64,000 nt of DNA from Avoscillospira sp045580485 (GTDB taxonomy: Bacteria; Bacillota; Clostridia; Oscillospirales; Oscillospiraceae): positions 59,789 through 123,788 of the forward strand of contig JAZNNW010000067.1 of NCBI GenBank assembly GCA_045580485.1, read 5' to 3'. This document shows positions 1 through 7,116 of the stretch, in pieces; within the stretch, counting starts at the first letter, position 1; every line of letters starts with the position of its first letter. The notes below the pieces were generated by a model. The model saw only the letters and a list, made by a program, of their open reading frames with translations, was not told the DNA's origin and did not search any database. A program made the position numbers and the translations under genes.

Positions 1-178
1 ACTGGTCTGTATCATCAAACTTGAAGTCCCGGCATTGACGACGGTACTCTGTCTTGATGAGGTTTTCATAGGAAACAGTCTCATCCGGAGTGTAAGTCTT
101 GACATAAGGTCCGTTCTTTGCGAAGCGAGGTCTCCCCTTACCTGTTGGCTCACCAAGCACAGTAAACTTAACCTTCAC
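1..178 (-). CDS. RusA-type Holliday junction resolvase, C-terminus beyond window
   Basis: Partial gene; only the first 59 codons are inside the window, so it is missing from ORF lists that need a stop. It starts at GTG (178-176) seven bases after a GGAGGTG ribosome binding site and overlaps the end of the upstream gene by 11 bases. The N-terminus reads VKFTVLGEPTGKGRPRF followed by a YTPDETVSYE segment; the G-x-P-x-x-K-x-R-P-R pattern and the following Tyr/Glu segment are typical of RusA endonucleases, which cut Holliday junctions in phage and prophage recombination. The catalytic aspartates are expected downstream, outside the window. Its place at the end of a phage replication and recombination operon fits. 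Family call is fairly secure; activity is inferred. Confidence 0.75.
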   Translation of the reverse strand, partial: MKVKFTVLGEPTGKGRPRFAKNGPYVKTYTPDETVSYENLIKTEYRRQCRDFKFDDTDQ

Positions 179-365
179 TGCAATCACCTCCCGGCATATC
201 ATCTACATCAGCCAGTTCGTATTTAACGAAGTATTCGTAGGTCTTCCCATTCTTTTTCCGTCTCACTTTTTTGACTGTGTAGCCGTTATTGAACAGGATC
301 GACGCTACCGTTGTCCGATCATTTTCACTGGCTATTCTAAGGAAACCTGTGTCAATGTTTTCCAT
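168..365 (-). CDS. small phage protein of unknown function (65 aa)
   Basis: Function not recognised. A 65-residue basic protein with a Lys/Arg-rich centre (KKVRRKKNGK) followed by a short acidic tail (ELADVDDMPGGD). The ATG is preceded by AAAAGGAG at good distance, and the gene fits tightly between the helicase loader upstream (15 bases) and the RusA gene downstream (overlap of 11 bases), so it is very likely translated. No signal peptide or membrane segment. The basic patch could suggest nucleic-acid contact, but this is speculation. Confidence 0.6.
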   Translation of the reverse strand: MENIDTGFLRIASENDRTTVASILFNNGYTVKKVRRKKNGKTYEYFVKYELADVDDMPGGDCSEG

Positions 366-379
366 GCACTTCTCCTTTT

Positions 380-1261
380 TTAATCATCACCGAGTAGTTT
401 GCTCATCTCAGCAAACCTGCTTCCTGCTTCGACCTTTCTCCAACTCGGACCAGTAAACTGTATCGGATAGCAGGTTTCGAAAATGCGATCATAGATCCGT
501 CTGAACCGGATATCCTCTTCGTCCTTCATCTGTTCCACCGTGAGATTTGTCGTCAAGATCATCGGCCGCTCCAGACGATATCGTTCATCGATAATGCCAT
601 AAACCTTCTCGATGCCAAACGATGTATCTCTCTCTGCGCCCAAATCGTCAAAAATAACAAGCTGAGACTGTCTGAGCATCGTCATTATTTTTTCCTCTTG
701 CTCCCAATCCTTCTGGATGGCAGCGAGGATTTTTACGAATGAGGTCATCACAACGGAGATCTTACGATCCAACAGGAAGTTTGCTATACAGGCAGCTGCA
801 AAGCTCTTTCCTGTTCCAACATCTCCCCAAAGCAAAAGCCCCTGGTTCTTCTCAAACATCTGTTCAAAACCGGTTGCATACCGCTGGCACAGCTTCAGGT
901 TTCTTTCGTTGAACTTCGTCTTTTTGAACCGATCAAAAGAAACAGAGCAAAACTTTTCATCCATAAGGCTGGATTGGCGGAGCTTTTTGACATACTCCTT
1001 GTCAATCTGTTCCTCCTTCGCTCTTTTCTCAGCCGCTTCCTTTTCTCTCTCGCAACGACAAGCACAAACAGAAAGGACATCAGACATTCTGTTTGGATTC
1101 TCTTCTGTCGGATTCGCAACCAACCTGTACTTCTGCTTTTTCTCTCCGCAGATCCCACACACAAGTAATCCGTCTTCTCCTACAAAATCACTCGGGTGCC
1201 GCTCCTGACTTTCAATACCTCTCTGTGCGATTGACTTTATGAGAGGGAAAGGATTGAACAT
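380..1261 (-). CDS. DnaC-like helicase loader / phage replication ATPase
   Basis: AAA+ ATPase of the DnaC/DnaI/IstB group that would load the replicative helicase at the phage origin. Visible motifs are a Walker A GDVGTGKS at residues 146-153, a Walker B LVIFDD at 201-206, and an arginine-rich sensor region near the C-terminus (FRRIYDRI). The N-terminal third has a Cys cluster (C35, C38, C66, C68, C70) that may bind zinc, as seen in several phage DnaC-like proteins. At 293 aa it is of normal length. Its ATG overlaps the stop of the upstream replisome organizer (TAATG), pointing to translational coupling, and this pair is the classical initiator plus loader module of Firmicutes phages. Confidence 0.85.
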   Translation of the reverse strand: MFNPFPLIKSIAQRGIESQERHPSDFVGEDGLLVCGICGEKKQKYRLVANPTEENPNRMSDVLSVCACRCEREKEAAEKRAKEEQIDKEYVKKLRQSSLMDEKFCSVSFDRFKKTKFNERNLKLCQRYATGFEQMFEKNQGLLLWGDVGTGKSFAAACIANFLLDRKISVVMTSFVKILAAIQKDWEQEEKIMTMLRQSQLVIFDDLGAERDTSFGIEKVYGIIDERYRLERPMILTTNLTVEQMKDEEDIRFRRIYDRIFETCYPIQFTGPSWRKVEAGSRFAEMSKLLGDD

Positions 1262-2082
1262 TATTTATCCCCCTTTCCATACTCAGCAAACGGGTTTGAG
1301 GTATCGGGAAGCTGCTCTACAGTTTGCGTCTTCTCTCTTTTGGGCAAATAATCAAGGAACGGGAGGCTTTCACTAAGGAAGGTCTTCGGGTGCTTGATGT
1401 ACTCCTTCTGCGTCCCTTGCTTTTTGCACTGATAGGCATAATTCTTAGCCGCTCTAAGCAACTCGTCATCTGAATACCCATCATTGCGCCGTGCTTTGTA
1501 TTTCTTGTACGCATCGCCTTTTCCTATTTTTCTGGGATACGCCTCCCAGAAATCTTCAAAGGCCGTGGTATATTTGGGATTTACTGGTGTCTCAGCCTGT
1601 TCGGAACCTGTTGCAGGAGGCTCTCCAACATCGGCGTTCTGCGGAATGTCCGGTGGACAGTCCGCATCCACTTGTTCATCGGTCTCATTCCCAGTGACCG
1701 CCGCTCGGCTTCTGCGACTTTCCCGCTTTCTCCTCGCATCTGCCTCTCTCTTTTCTTTCGCCTTGTACCACTGCTCCTGCCATACCTCCCAGTCGTGGAG
1801 GTATAGTCCGTCCGGTGTCTCATCGATCCATCCGGTTTCGATCAGAGCATCTACGAGCACACCGGGCGGTATTTTGCATCCAGTTCCAGCTCCAAGAAGA
1901 CATCTTTCGATGTCTTCTTTCTCTGCGTACGGAATGAATCCGTCCTTTTCTGCGTTTGACAGTCCCCAGAACCAAAGGAAATTCAGAATCCCTACGGCCT
2001 CAAATTTCGAACACCTGAGCTTTTTGAACAAGTTCCGCAGCTTCGGTCCGTCAATACCTTCATGCACACTAATCCATGCCAT
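1261..2082 (-). CDS. phage replisome organizer (replication initiator)
   Basis: A 273-residue protein beginning MAWISVHEGIDGPKLRN, a start typical of phage replisome organizer N-terminal domains with winged-helix fold, used to bind the phage origin and recruit the helicase loader. A basic linker (about residues 115-145, KEKREADARRKRESRRSR) joins it to a C-terminal part (about 165-255) containing FEDFWEAYPRKIGKGDA, a motif common at the C-terminus of phage replication proteins. It overlaps the start of the loader gene by one base. Domain assignment is from pattern recognition, so the exact family (DnaD-like or other) is uncertain, but the role as initiator is well supported by motif and context. 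Confidence 0.75.
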   Translation of the reverse strand: MAWISVHEGIDGPKLRNLFKKLRCSKFEAVGILNFLWFWGLSNAEKDGFIPYAEKEDIERCLLGAGTGCKIPPGVLVDALIETGWIDETPDGLYLHDWEVWQEQWYKAKEKREADARRKRESRRSRAAVTGNETDEQVDADCPPDIPQNADVGEPPATGSEQAETPVNPKYTTAFEDFWEAYPRKIGKGDAYKKYKARRNDGYSDDELLRAAKNYAYQCKKQGTQKEYIKHPKTFLSESLPFLDYLPKREKTQTVEQLPDTSNPFAEYGKGDK

Positions 2083-2132
2083 CTTCTCACCTGCCTATCT
2101 TTGGCGGCAGCTCCGCCTGATGTTATTTCGCC

Positions 2133-3074
2133 TTATTCAGCAGGGGTGCTGGGCTCCGTTTCTGCAGTCGGTGCTGCTTCTTCAGCAGTCGTTGCCTGTT
2201 CGGATCCGGGATTCTCGGCATTTCTGCGCTCCTGCGCAAGTTCAACCAAACGACCCATGATGACATTAAATACAGCTACAGGCATGCCGTCCGTAGACTC
2301 GTATCCCTGCTCAGCAAGCAAAGCCTTCAGAATGTCGTTTGCTTCCTTTGCAAAATACTCCTTTGCGACTTTGAACAGGGACTGACGCTGCTCCTGAGAA
2401 ATAGGCTTGTTCTCTTCGATGCTCGTCTCCTTAACTTCTCCGGTTGAGGGATCCACCAAAAGAGCAATGCCATCCGTAGGAATACCATCCATATCCAGAA
2501 CCTCTTCGGAGCTGTAAATGCCCATAATCATGTCGGGGCAGTTCATTCTGCCAAAAAAGGATGCAGCTCGATACTGGATCATCACCTCGGGCATGGTTTT
2601 CCATTTACTGCCATTTTTTGTAGTCCAGCCCTCCTGGTTAGCCATCGCCATCGTGATCTTGGGGCCGTACACCTTATGACCGGAGTAATCCTCTGCCCAC
2701 GCTCGGCAACTCAATCCGCCATCTTCTCTGGCGTTACCGAACTCAAACTGGAGCTCGGTCTTATACCGGCGACTGGAGTTAATCATAGCGATAATCCACT
2801 GGCTCGACCATGCGGGACGACCATTGACGATGAAAAGGTTCTGCATCACCATCATCGGGCTCGTGTTGATGCGAGATGCCATTTCAATGGCGATCATGCA
2901 GTTGCCGACATTGCCATGGTATTCCTTCGGAACAACCGTGGATGTCGCAAGACAGTTTGCCATTTTCAGAGCCATATTGAAGCTGTCCCCGTTTGCAAAC
3001 ACGCTCAGAGGCCCCCCCTGAACCTTCTGTGCGGATGTGCTTCCTACTGCCGTAATCTGATTGTTTTTATCCAT
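2133..3074 (-). CDS. recT: RecT-family single-strand annealing recombinase
   Basis: 313-residue protein that matches the RecT branch found in clostridial prophages: an N-terminal stretch in which a phenylalanine and KMANCLATSTVVP precede NCMIAIEMASRI, followed by VMQNLFIVNGRPAWSSQWI. RecT proteins anneal complementary single strands and promote strand invasion, working with a 5'-3' exonuclease. The C-terminal 40 residues are acidic and Ala/Thr/Glu rich, probably disordered. It starts with ATG downstream of AGGAGG. Neighbours are a coiled-coil protein and a PD-(D/E)XK nuclease, the expected exonuclease partner. A 50-base gap separates it from the replisome organizer. Confidence 0.85.
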   Translation of the reverse strand: MDKNNQITAVGSTSAQKVQGGPLSVFANGDSFNMALKMANCLATSTVVPKEYHGNVGNCMIAIEMASRINTSPMMVMQNLFIVNGRPAWSSQWIIAMINSSRRYKTELQFEFGNAREDGGLSCRAWAEDYSGHKVYGPKITMAMANQEGWTTKNGSKWKTMPEVMIQYRAASFFGRMNCPDMIMGIYSSEEVLDMDGIPTDGIALLVDPSTGEVKETSIEENKPISQEQRQSLFKVAKEYFAKEANDILKALLAEQGYESTDGMPVAVFNVIMGRLVELAQERRNAENPGSEQATTAEEAAPTAETEPSTPAE

Positions 3075-3097
3075 TTTGTTGACCTCCTTTTGTTCGA

Positions 3098-3808
3098 TTA
3101 CGCCCGGACACTGATGTTTACAGTTTCTTCATAGATAATGCCGGGGATCCTGATTGCGCCCTTCGTGGCCTTAATCAGAGCCATGACAGCCTTTTCATCT
3201 ACAGGGCGGATGATGGCGCCGGAAATCTCAACAGGCACCTGAGAGATGTCGATGCTCGTGATCTTCCATGCCTTACTGGTGGAAACACCACTGGCTTTGG
3301 GTGCTGCTCCGGCGATTTTGCCACTTCTGGCTACATCATCCATGACCTCAGCTTCTGCCATTGCGAACTCCATGCCCAGAGCGTCACCTGCGGCCTCCGC
3401 TTCGGCTGCCTCAGCCAACTTCTTTTCAGCTTCCTGCTGAGCCTGCTTACGCATTTCTTCCTCACGCTCTCTGCGCTTGCGCTCCTGCTCGGTGACATAG
3501 GCAATCATCTTGTCCTTCAGGATCTTTTCTGCGGACTCCAGAGGGCTGAGCATTTCCTTCTTCCGGGCCAGAACATCATCGTAGGTCTTTTTGGCAGATA
3601 CACGGAGAGGTTCCCAATACTCAGTCACCTTCTTCTGCATCTGCTTCACGGCCTTGGTGATATCGCCTGCATTGGCGTAATCGGCATCATTTCCGATCAC
3701 AACCTGGATGGCTTTCGCCTCGACCGTGCTGACCTCCCGGTCAAGGGCTTCCTCTGCGGTGTCAAGGACAAGGGCGTTGCTGCCTGCGGTTGCGATTGCT
3801 TCGTTCAT
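3098..3808 (-). CDS. phage coiled-coil protein linked to RecT
   Basis: Unrecognised 236-residue protein with a long charged coiled coil in the middle (about residues 85-150, rich in E, K, R and A, including RKRREREEEMRKQ) and a compact C-terminal domain ending in IPGIIYEETVNISVRA. Genes of this shape sit beside recT in many Firmicutes prophages and are thought of as accessory recombination proteins; no activity is established that I can name. It lies 23 bases upstream of recT and 24 bases downstream of the nuclease gene, so the three are almost surely co-translated. The alternative is a structural or host-takeover protein, which its location argues against. Confidence 0.65.
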   Translation of the reverse strand: MNEAIATAGSNALVLDTAEEALDREVSTVEAKAIQVVIGNDADYANAGDITKAVKQMQKKVTEYWEPLRVSAKKTYDDVLARKKEMLSPLESAEKILKDKMIAYVTEQERKRREREEEMRKQAQQEAEKKLAEAAEAEAAGDALGMEFAMAEAEVMDDVARSGKIAGAAPKASGVSTSKAWKITSIDISQVPVEISGAIIRPVDEKAVMALIKATKGAIRIPGIIYEETVNISVRA

Positions 3809-3832
3809 GCTGACACACTTCCTTTCTTCGTT

Positions 3833-4468
3833 TTATTTGTAAGACTGAATATAGTCATACACACATTTCAAACTGCCAAACACACGCCACCTTGTAGGGT
3901 CGTTGGCTTGATAACTTCGTTCGCTGTTATTTCCATCCTTTTTCAGTTGAAGGATCTTCTTTTGCTCTACATGAATACCGTGACTGGCAAGCGCCTGTGC
4001 ATATGCTTCAAGCTGGACTCCGCAGGTCATATCGCTGAGGGCGTAGGTACTCTTGAAGTCGACAAGGGTGAGTTTCCCCCGGATATAAGCGAGAAGATCC
4101 ACCGTTCCTCCATACTGGAGTATTCGGTGATAAACACGACATTCGGAGCCAACCAGTACGGGCTGATCCTTCTCCCACCATTTCAGGAAACCATCAAAGA
4201 AGCCTCTGTGCTCAGGGTTTACATCTTCGATCCCGAACTTGATAAAATTCTCTATCGAATTGTGGACAGATGTTCCTTTTTCAGCAGCCTTGGCGAGAGT
4301 TCTTTCACTTATTCCCGCATACTTCGCTTCGCTTAGTGGCTCCATGATATTCGATACGCTCGGTATGATGACGCCATCCAATCTATAGATGTGATGCTCG
4401 TCATCGAACTTGAGCTCCGGGAACTCAGGGAACTCGGTGATCTTATCCATCATATCCATCGTAAACAT
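3833..4468 (-). CDS. PD-(D/E)XK nuclease, probable RecT exonuclease partner
   Basis: A Cas4/RecB/lambda-exonuclease-like nuclease. With the start chosen at 4468 (211 aa) the motif set is: H69 in GTSVHN, D124 in GGTVDLL, D137 and K139 in LVDFKST, and the QLEAYA motif from about residue 152; this is the full PD-(D/E)XK signature. It would resect DNA 5'-3' so that RecT can anneal the strands. The longer reading starts at 4498 inside the previous gene without a ribosome site; GGAGG lies just before 4468, and ATGs at 4459, 4453 and 4450 are also possible. The first residues overlap the end of the zinc-protein gene by about 26 bases. Confidence 0.8.
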   Translation of the reverse strand: MFTMDMMDKITEFPEFPELKFDDEHHIYRLDGVIIPSVSNIMEPLSEAKYAGISERTLAKAAEKGTSVHNSIENFIKFGIEDVNPEHRGFFDGFLKWWEKDQPVLVGSECRVYHRILQYGGTVDLLAYIRGKLTLVDFKSTYALSDMTCGVQLEAYAQALASHGIHVEQKKILQLKKDGNNSERSYQANDPTRWRVFGSLKCVYDYIQSYK

Positions 4469-4691
4469 CGTCCTCCGTGGCTGTTTTCCACTCCCCACCC
4501 AAAAGCGGGATCAGCTCGCAATACGGCATATCGTCAATACACGCTTCGCAGTAGTCTGCTCCGCCTATGCGGGCGTATTCTTCTCCCGGTCGGATCGGCT
4601 CCCTGCATCTTTGACAAGTTGTCACCGCAGGAGGTTCTGGAGCGTTCGGGCAACGGGGGTGACAAGGGATCATACGACATTCCTGGCACAT
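4443..4691 (-). CDS. small zinc-ribbon / LIM-like phage protein
   Basis: An 82-residue protein with ten cysteines arranged mainly as two CxxC-type pairs (C25-x2-C28 in CQRCREP and C48-x2-C51 in YCEACID), the spacing of a zinc finger resembling half a LIM or treble-clef domain. The N-terminus adds CQEC and CHPRCP. It could bind DNA or a protein partner in the recombination operon; no function is known to me. The gene overlaps the upstream gene by 22 bases and the downstream nuclease gene by about 26, typical of compact phage operons. Reading as a real gene is supported by the cysteine pattern and overlaps. Confidence 0.6.
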   Translation of the reverse strand: MCQECRMIPCHPRCPNAPEPPAVTTCQRCREPIRPGEEYARIGGADYCEACIDDMPYCELIPLLGGEWKTATEDDVYDGYDG

Positions 4692-4930
4692 AAGTTTGTC
4701 CTCCCAGATCGATTGATTTGTTTCCGCATTACGAAGTCTCTCAGCTCATTTTCGAACAGGATAGGGACATATCCATCACCCTTGCCATTAACCTCGCATT
4801 TGCGGACAGTGTGTCTCAGGATGCATAACACATCCGTAAGATCAAAGGTGCAGCCAAGCCTGCTCTGAACATCAAACAAGATGTCAGTAAGTTGCTCAGT
4901 TGTCGTATGGGCTGCCGAGATACCCGTCAT
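4670..4930 (-). CDS. phage protein of unknown function (86 aa)
   Basis: No family recognised. The open frame extends to 5065, but the likely start is the ATG at 4930, directly after GGAGGAAACCAAT; the longer version would lie entirely inside the hydrolase gene. The 86-residue product is mixed alpha/beta in appearance and has no membrane segment. It overlaps the 3' end of the upstream hydrolase gene by 35 bases and the zinc-protein gene by 22 bases. Its position suggests a role in early phage functions, but nothing more can be supported. Confidence 0.5.
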   Translation of the reverse strand: MTGISAAHTTTEQLTDILFDVQSRLGCTFDLTDVLCILRHTVRKCEVNGKGDGYVPILFENELRDFVMRKQINRSGRTNLCARNVV

Positions 4931-5627
4931 ATTGGTTTCCTCCTTGCCATTTATCAGTAAAATAGTTGTGGCTTCCGTCTCCCCAGAAATGCATGTACTC
5001 TCTCGGAAGCGTTCTTCCGACATCTGTTGCTCCCTGCTTTTCTGCGCTCCATCTATCGAGTACATCTCTCGCCAAATTCAAAAGCCGATCCTCAATCGGA
5101 TGATTTGGGTTATACCCAAGGAACTGACCTTCCTGCGTAATTATGTCGTAGAGGCTGTTGCAGTTTTTGTAGTACGGATCTTCACTGTCAAACCGGTTGC
5201 ATACACACCACATCATCCAAGACATTTCAGTATCAGACTGTGTTATCCAACCCTCTCCATATGCCATCTGAACCATAGCAACTACATCACGCTCCGTGTA
5301 CAGCTTGTCATACTGAGGATCAGACGGCTCTTCAGTTTTATTGGCTTGCTCGGTCAACTCAGAATACTCATCGTCACCTTCATCGCTGTTCTCAGTCGGG
5401 TAAACATACACCAGATCGAGAGTAACGATGTTTACTTCGTCCGTCTCTTTCTCCGTGTATGTATCTTCTGCAACCATTGGTGGGCAGCTTTCTTTCTGAC
5501 TTGCGATTTCTCCGGTCGAAGCTCTGATGACGAGAGCATCACAGATCAGGACAACGAACAGAACAATCACCGTTGTGGAAAAAAGTCGAATTTTCTCTCT
5601 GTTGCTTTTTCGTCTCTTCTTGTTCAT
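4896..5627 (-). CDS. membrane-anchored SleB-like cell wall hydrolase
   Basis: A 243-residue protein (start at 5627 after AGGAGA; the ORF could extend to 5660 but without a ribosome site). It begins with a Lys/Arg-rich stretch and one hydrophobic segment at about residues 17-35, so it is anchored to or exported across the membrane. An acidic linker follows, then a C-terminal domain (about 110-240) with VVAMVQMAYGEGWIT and a WMMWCVCNRF segment, resembling the SleB/CwlJ hydrolase fold in which the Glu of A-x-x-x-E-G is catalytic; here the order is MAYGEG. Such genes occur in clostridial mobile elements. A lytic or cell-wall-remodelling role is inferred; presence in an early operon is odd for an endolysin. 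Confidence 0.65.
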   Translation of the reverse strand: MNKKRRKSNREKIRLFSTTVIVLFVVLICDALVIRASTGEIASQKESCPPMVAEDTYTEKETDEVNIVTLDLVYVYPTENSDEGDDEYSELTEQANKTEEPSDPQYDKLYTERDVVAMVQMAYGEGWITQSDTEMSWMMWCVCNRFDSEDPYYKNCNSLYDIITQEGQFLGYNPNHPIEDRLLNLARDVLDRWSAEKQGATDVGRTLPREYMHFWGDGSHNYFTDKWQGGNQYDGYLGSPYDN

Positions 5628-5631
5628 GAAA

Positions 5632-5775
5632 CTATCTCCTTTTCTCGGACATTTCTGCACAGAACGGGGAAAGGTCGATGAGGCTGAGCTTTGCTATCTC
5701 TTTTTGCAACTGAGCCAAGGTTTCGATACCGTATTCAGTTTTCAAGATATCTACGATATCGTCCCGGCTACCCAT
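5632..5775 (-). CDS. short phage protein (47 aa), below usual ORF cut-off
   Basis: A 47-residue frame starting MGSRDDIVDILKTEYGI and ending in EKRR. It has an ATG at 5775 preceded by AAGGTGAG and fills exactly the gap between the regulator gene (stop at 5781) and the hydrolase gene (start at 5627), its last codons overlapping the hydrolase ribosome site. The sequence predicts two short amphipathic helices and carries no Cys. Comparable short proteins follow regulators in other phage operons, so I consider it real, but function is unknown. Confidence 0.55.
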   Translation of the reverse strand: MGSRDDIVDILKTEYGIETLAQLQKEIAKLSLIDLSPFCAEMSEKRR

Positions 5776-5780
5776 CTTGC

Positions 5781-6275
5781 TCACCTTCCGTTCAATGCCA
5801 TTTGGCCGATTGTTTTCAACTCGCTTACGGTCTTTGCAACCGCATCGAGGTATTCCAAAATTTCTTCGAGATCCGGCTTTTCACTTTCTGCAATGACACC
5901 GTCTTCCGCAATATCAAGAAGACGATCCTTGATCTCTGAGAGTTGATCTACTCTGAGGCTCTTCAGCAGCTTCACGGTAACTCTATCGATATTCAGAACC
6001 GCATCGGAGATAGAGTGTCTGCATCCAATCGGACATTCGTGCAGACAATAGTAGTTCAGGAGATGCGGCGCATTATACAGATCTGCCATCAAAACCGCTT
6101 TTTCCACAGGCATACACTTGCTTAGATCAAGTTCTGCATCAGCCACAGCAGAAACAGACATACCGAGTTGCTCTGCAGCACCCTCTCGGCTGAATAGCCT
6201 GTCGTCATATTCAGCTGCTTTTTTTCTCGCTTCGTACCATGGATTACCAGTAGCTTTGGTGGCATCACGGCCCAT
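5781..6275 (-). CDS. phage regulator with HTH-like domain, first gene of early operon
   Basis: A 164-residue protein. Residues about 15-60 (EYDDRLFSREGAAEQLGMSVSAVADAEL) resemble a helix-turn-helix of the XRE type but with a shortened start, then comes a conserved-looking segment LNYYCLHECPIGCRH around residues 75-90, and a C-terminal helical part. Proteins with this CxHxCPIG segment are annotated as XRE-like regulators in clostridial prophages; the Cys/His residues might bind metal. It is the promoter-proximal gene of the leftward operon, with AGGAGG six bases before its ATG and an operator about 50 bases upstream, so it is under repressor control. Confidence 0.65.
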   Translation of the reverse strand: MGRDATKATGNPWYEARKKAAEYDDRLFSREGAAEQLGMSVSAVADAELDLSKCMPVEKAVLMADLYNAPHLLNYYCLHECPIGCRHSISDAVLNIDRVTVKLLKSLRVDQLSEIKDRLLDIAEDGVIAESEKPDLEEILEYLDAVAKTVSELKTIGQMALNGR

Positions 6276-6295
6276 TTTCTTTCCTCCTGATATAG

Positions 6296-6323
6296 CTTAT
6301 AATTACCACAACAAGCAATTCAA
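6296..6323 (-). promoter_or_regulatory. probable early-operon promoter
   Basis: Reading leftward, TTGAAT (6323-6318) and TATAAG (6301-6296) are separated by 16 bases. The start codon of the regulator gene is 21 bases downstream of the -10. The upstream edge touches the operator at 6325-6336, so a bound repressor would cover the -35. Prediction by hexamer match only. Confidence 0.5.
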
Positions 6324-6324
6324 T

Positions 6325-6336
6325 TACCAATCGGTA
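6325..6336. promoter_or_regulatory. phage operator copy 1 (TACCAATCGGTA)
   Basis: Interrupted palindrome TACC-AATC-GGTA, flanked by T and A so that TTACC/GGTAA arms pair. The same core recurs at 6652-6667 with longer arms (TTTACC-AATC-GGTAAA) and as a half-site ATCGGTAAAG at 6751-6760. Three occurrences within 440 bases, all beside promoters of the switch region, make it the likely binding site of the CI-like repressor. Confidence 0.65.
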
Positions 6337-6356
6337 AATGCAGCCTAAAAAAACAC

Positions 6357-6605
6357 TCAAGTGTCTGCTTTCGCAATGGTTCCGGCAGGCAATCTTCCAT
6401 CAAACAGGAAGTCATTGAACTGTTCAAGACTGAATTGAAGAACCTCGGCAAGTACAACCTTCTCGTCATCGGTGAACCTAACTCTGCCACTTTCCTTCTT
6501 ATGGTAGGAGTTTACCGTGACATTTAGTTGGTCCGCCACATACTGTTGTGTGTATCCAAGCCTTGTTCGGGCTCCTTTGATTTCAAGCGGTTTCATTGGC
6601 TTCAC
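6357..6605 (-). CDS. XRE-family Cro-like regulator
   Basis: An 82-residue single-domain HTH protein: IKGARTRLGYTQQYVADQL followed by VTVNSYHKKESGRVRF is the standard XRE recognition pattern (helix 2-turn-helix 3, with the conserved Q of YTQQ). It is divergently arranged from the CI-like repressor, and its promoter is covered by the operator palindrome, so it is the natural Cro counterpart or an early activator. It is separated by about 80 bases from the leftward operon. Its start at 6605 sits about 40 bases from the predicted -10, and a reasonable GAAGGTGAAG ribosome site precedes it. Confidence 0.75.
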   Translation of the reverse strand: MKPMKPLEIKGARTRLGYTQQYVADQLNVTVNSYHKKESGRVRFTDDEKVVLAEVLQFSLEQFNDFLFDGRLPAGTIAKADT

Positions 6606-6644
6606 CTTCTTTCTGTGTCAATTACAATTTTTACCGTCATCGTG

Positions 6645-6673
6645 ATTATACTTTACCAATCGGTAAAAGTCAA
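6645..6673 (-). promoter_or_regulatory. Cro-gene promoter with operator inside its spacer
   Basis: Reading leftward, TTGACT (6673-6668), a 17-base spacer and TATAAT (6650-6645). The spacer contains the 16-base palindrome TTTACCAATCGGTAAA at 6652-6667, filling it almost exactly. Binding of a dimeric repressor there would exclude RNA polymerase completely. Confidence 0.7.
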
Positions 6674-6702
6674 TATTTTTTTGCCACTTTCCGCTTTTTT
6701 TA

Positions 6703-6731
6703 TTGCAGAAATGGCTGAAAAGTATTATTAT
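6703..6731 (+). promoter_or_regulatory. repressor-gene promoter
   Basis: TTGCAG (6703-6708), 17-base spacer, TATTAT (6726-6731). The half-operator ATCGGTAAAG lies at 6751-6760, about 20 bases after the -10 and overlapping the ribosome site of the repressor gene, which would allow autoregulation. Prediction by hexamer match and spacing. Confidence 0.5.
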
Positions 6732-6772
6732 TGTACTGTCACTCTATCATATCGGTAAAGGAGCCACACAAC

Positions 6773-7111
6773 ATGGATTACACCGTTTTTCAGGATCGCC
6801 TCGTAGAGCTGATGAACAATCGAGGCTTAACGATGAAAAGCCTGTCAGAGGAGTTGAACATTGCGCCAGCTACCTTGTCTCGCTATCTGACTTCTGACGA
6901 AACAAAAATGCGAGCGCCGACTCTCCCCTATGTTGTCAAAATTGCGCAGTTCTTTGATGTATCTATCGACTGGATACTCGGATTTGATGACGACAAATAC
7001 GCACCGCTCCCCAAAGATCATCAGGAGCTTATTCATCTCTTTTCAATATCTACACCCGATGATCGGCGTGTAATTGATGCAGTTCTATCCAAATATCGAA
7101 ACAAGGAGTGA
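6773..7111 (+). CDS. CI-like XRE repressor
   Basis: A 112-residue regulator starting at 6773 after AAAGGAG (the frame opens earlier at 6731 but has no ribosome site and would overlap the promoter). Residues 5-65 form an XRE HTH: FQDRLVELMNNRGLTMKSLSEEL then APATLSRYL. The segment VVKIAQFFDVSIDWILG is the hallmark end of this domain. There is no LexA-like protease domain; the short C-terminus is probably for dimerisation. It is divergent from the Cro-like gene and is presumably the lysogeny repressor acting on the TTTACC-N4-GGTAAA sites. It is followed closely by the unknown gene at 7117. Confidence 0.75.
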   Translation: MDYTVFQDRLVELMNNRGLTMKSLSEELNIAPATLSRYLTSDETKMRAPTLPYVVKIAQFFDVSIDWILGFDDDKYAPLPKDHQELIHLFSISTPDDRRVIDAVLSKYRNKE

Positions 7112-7116
7112 CATTC

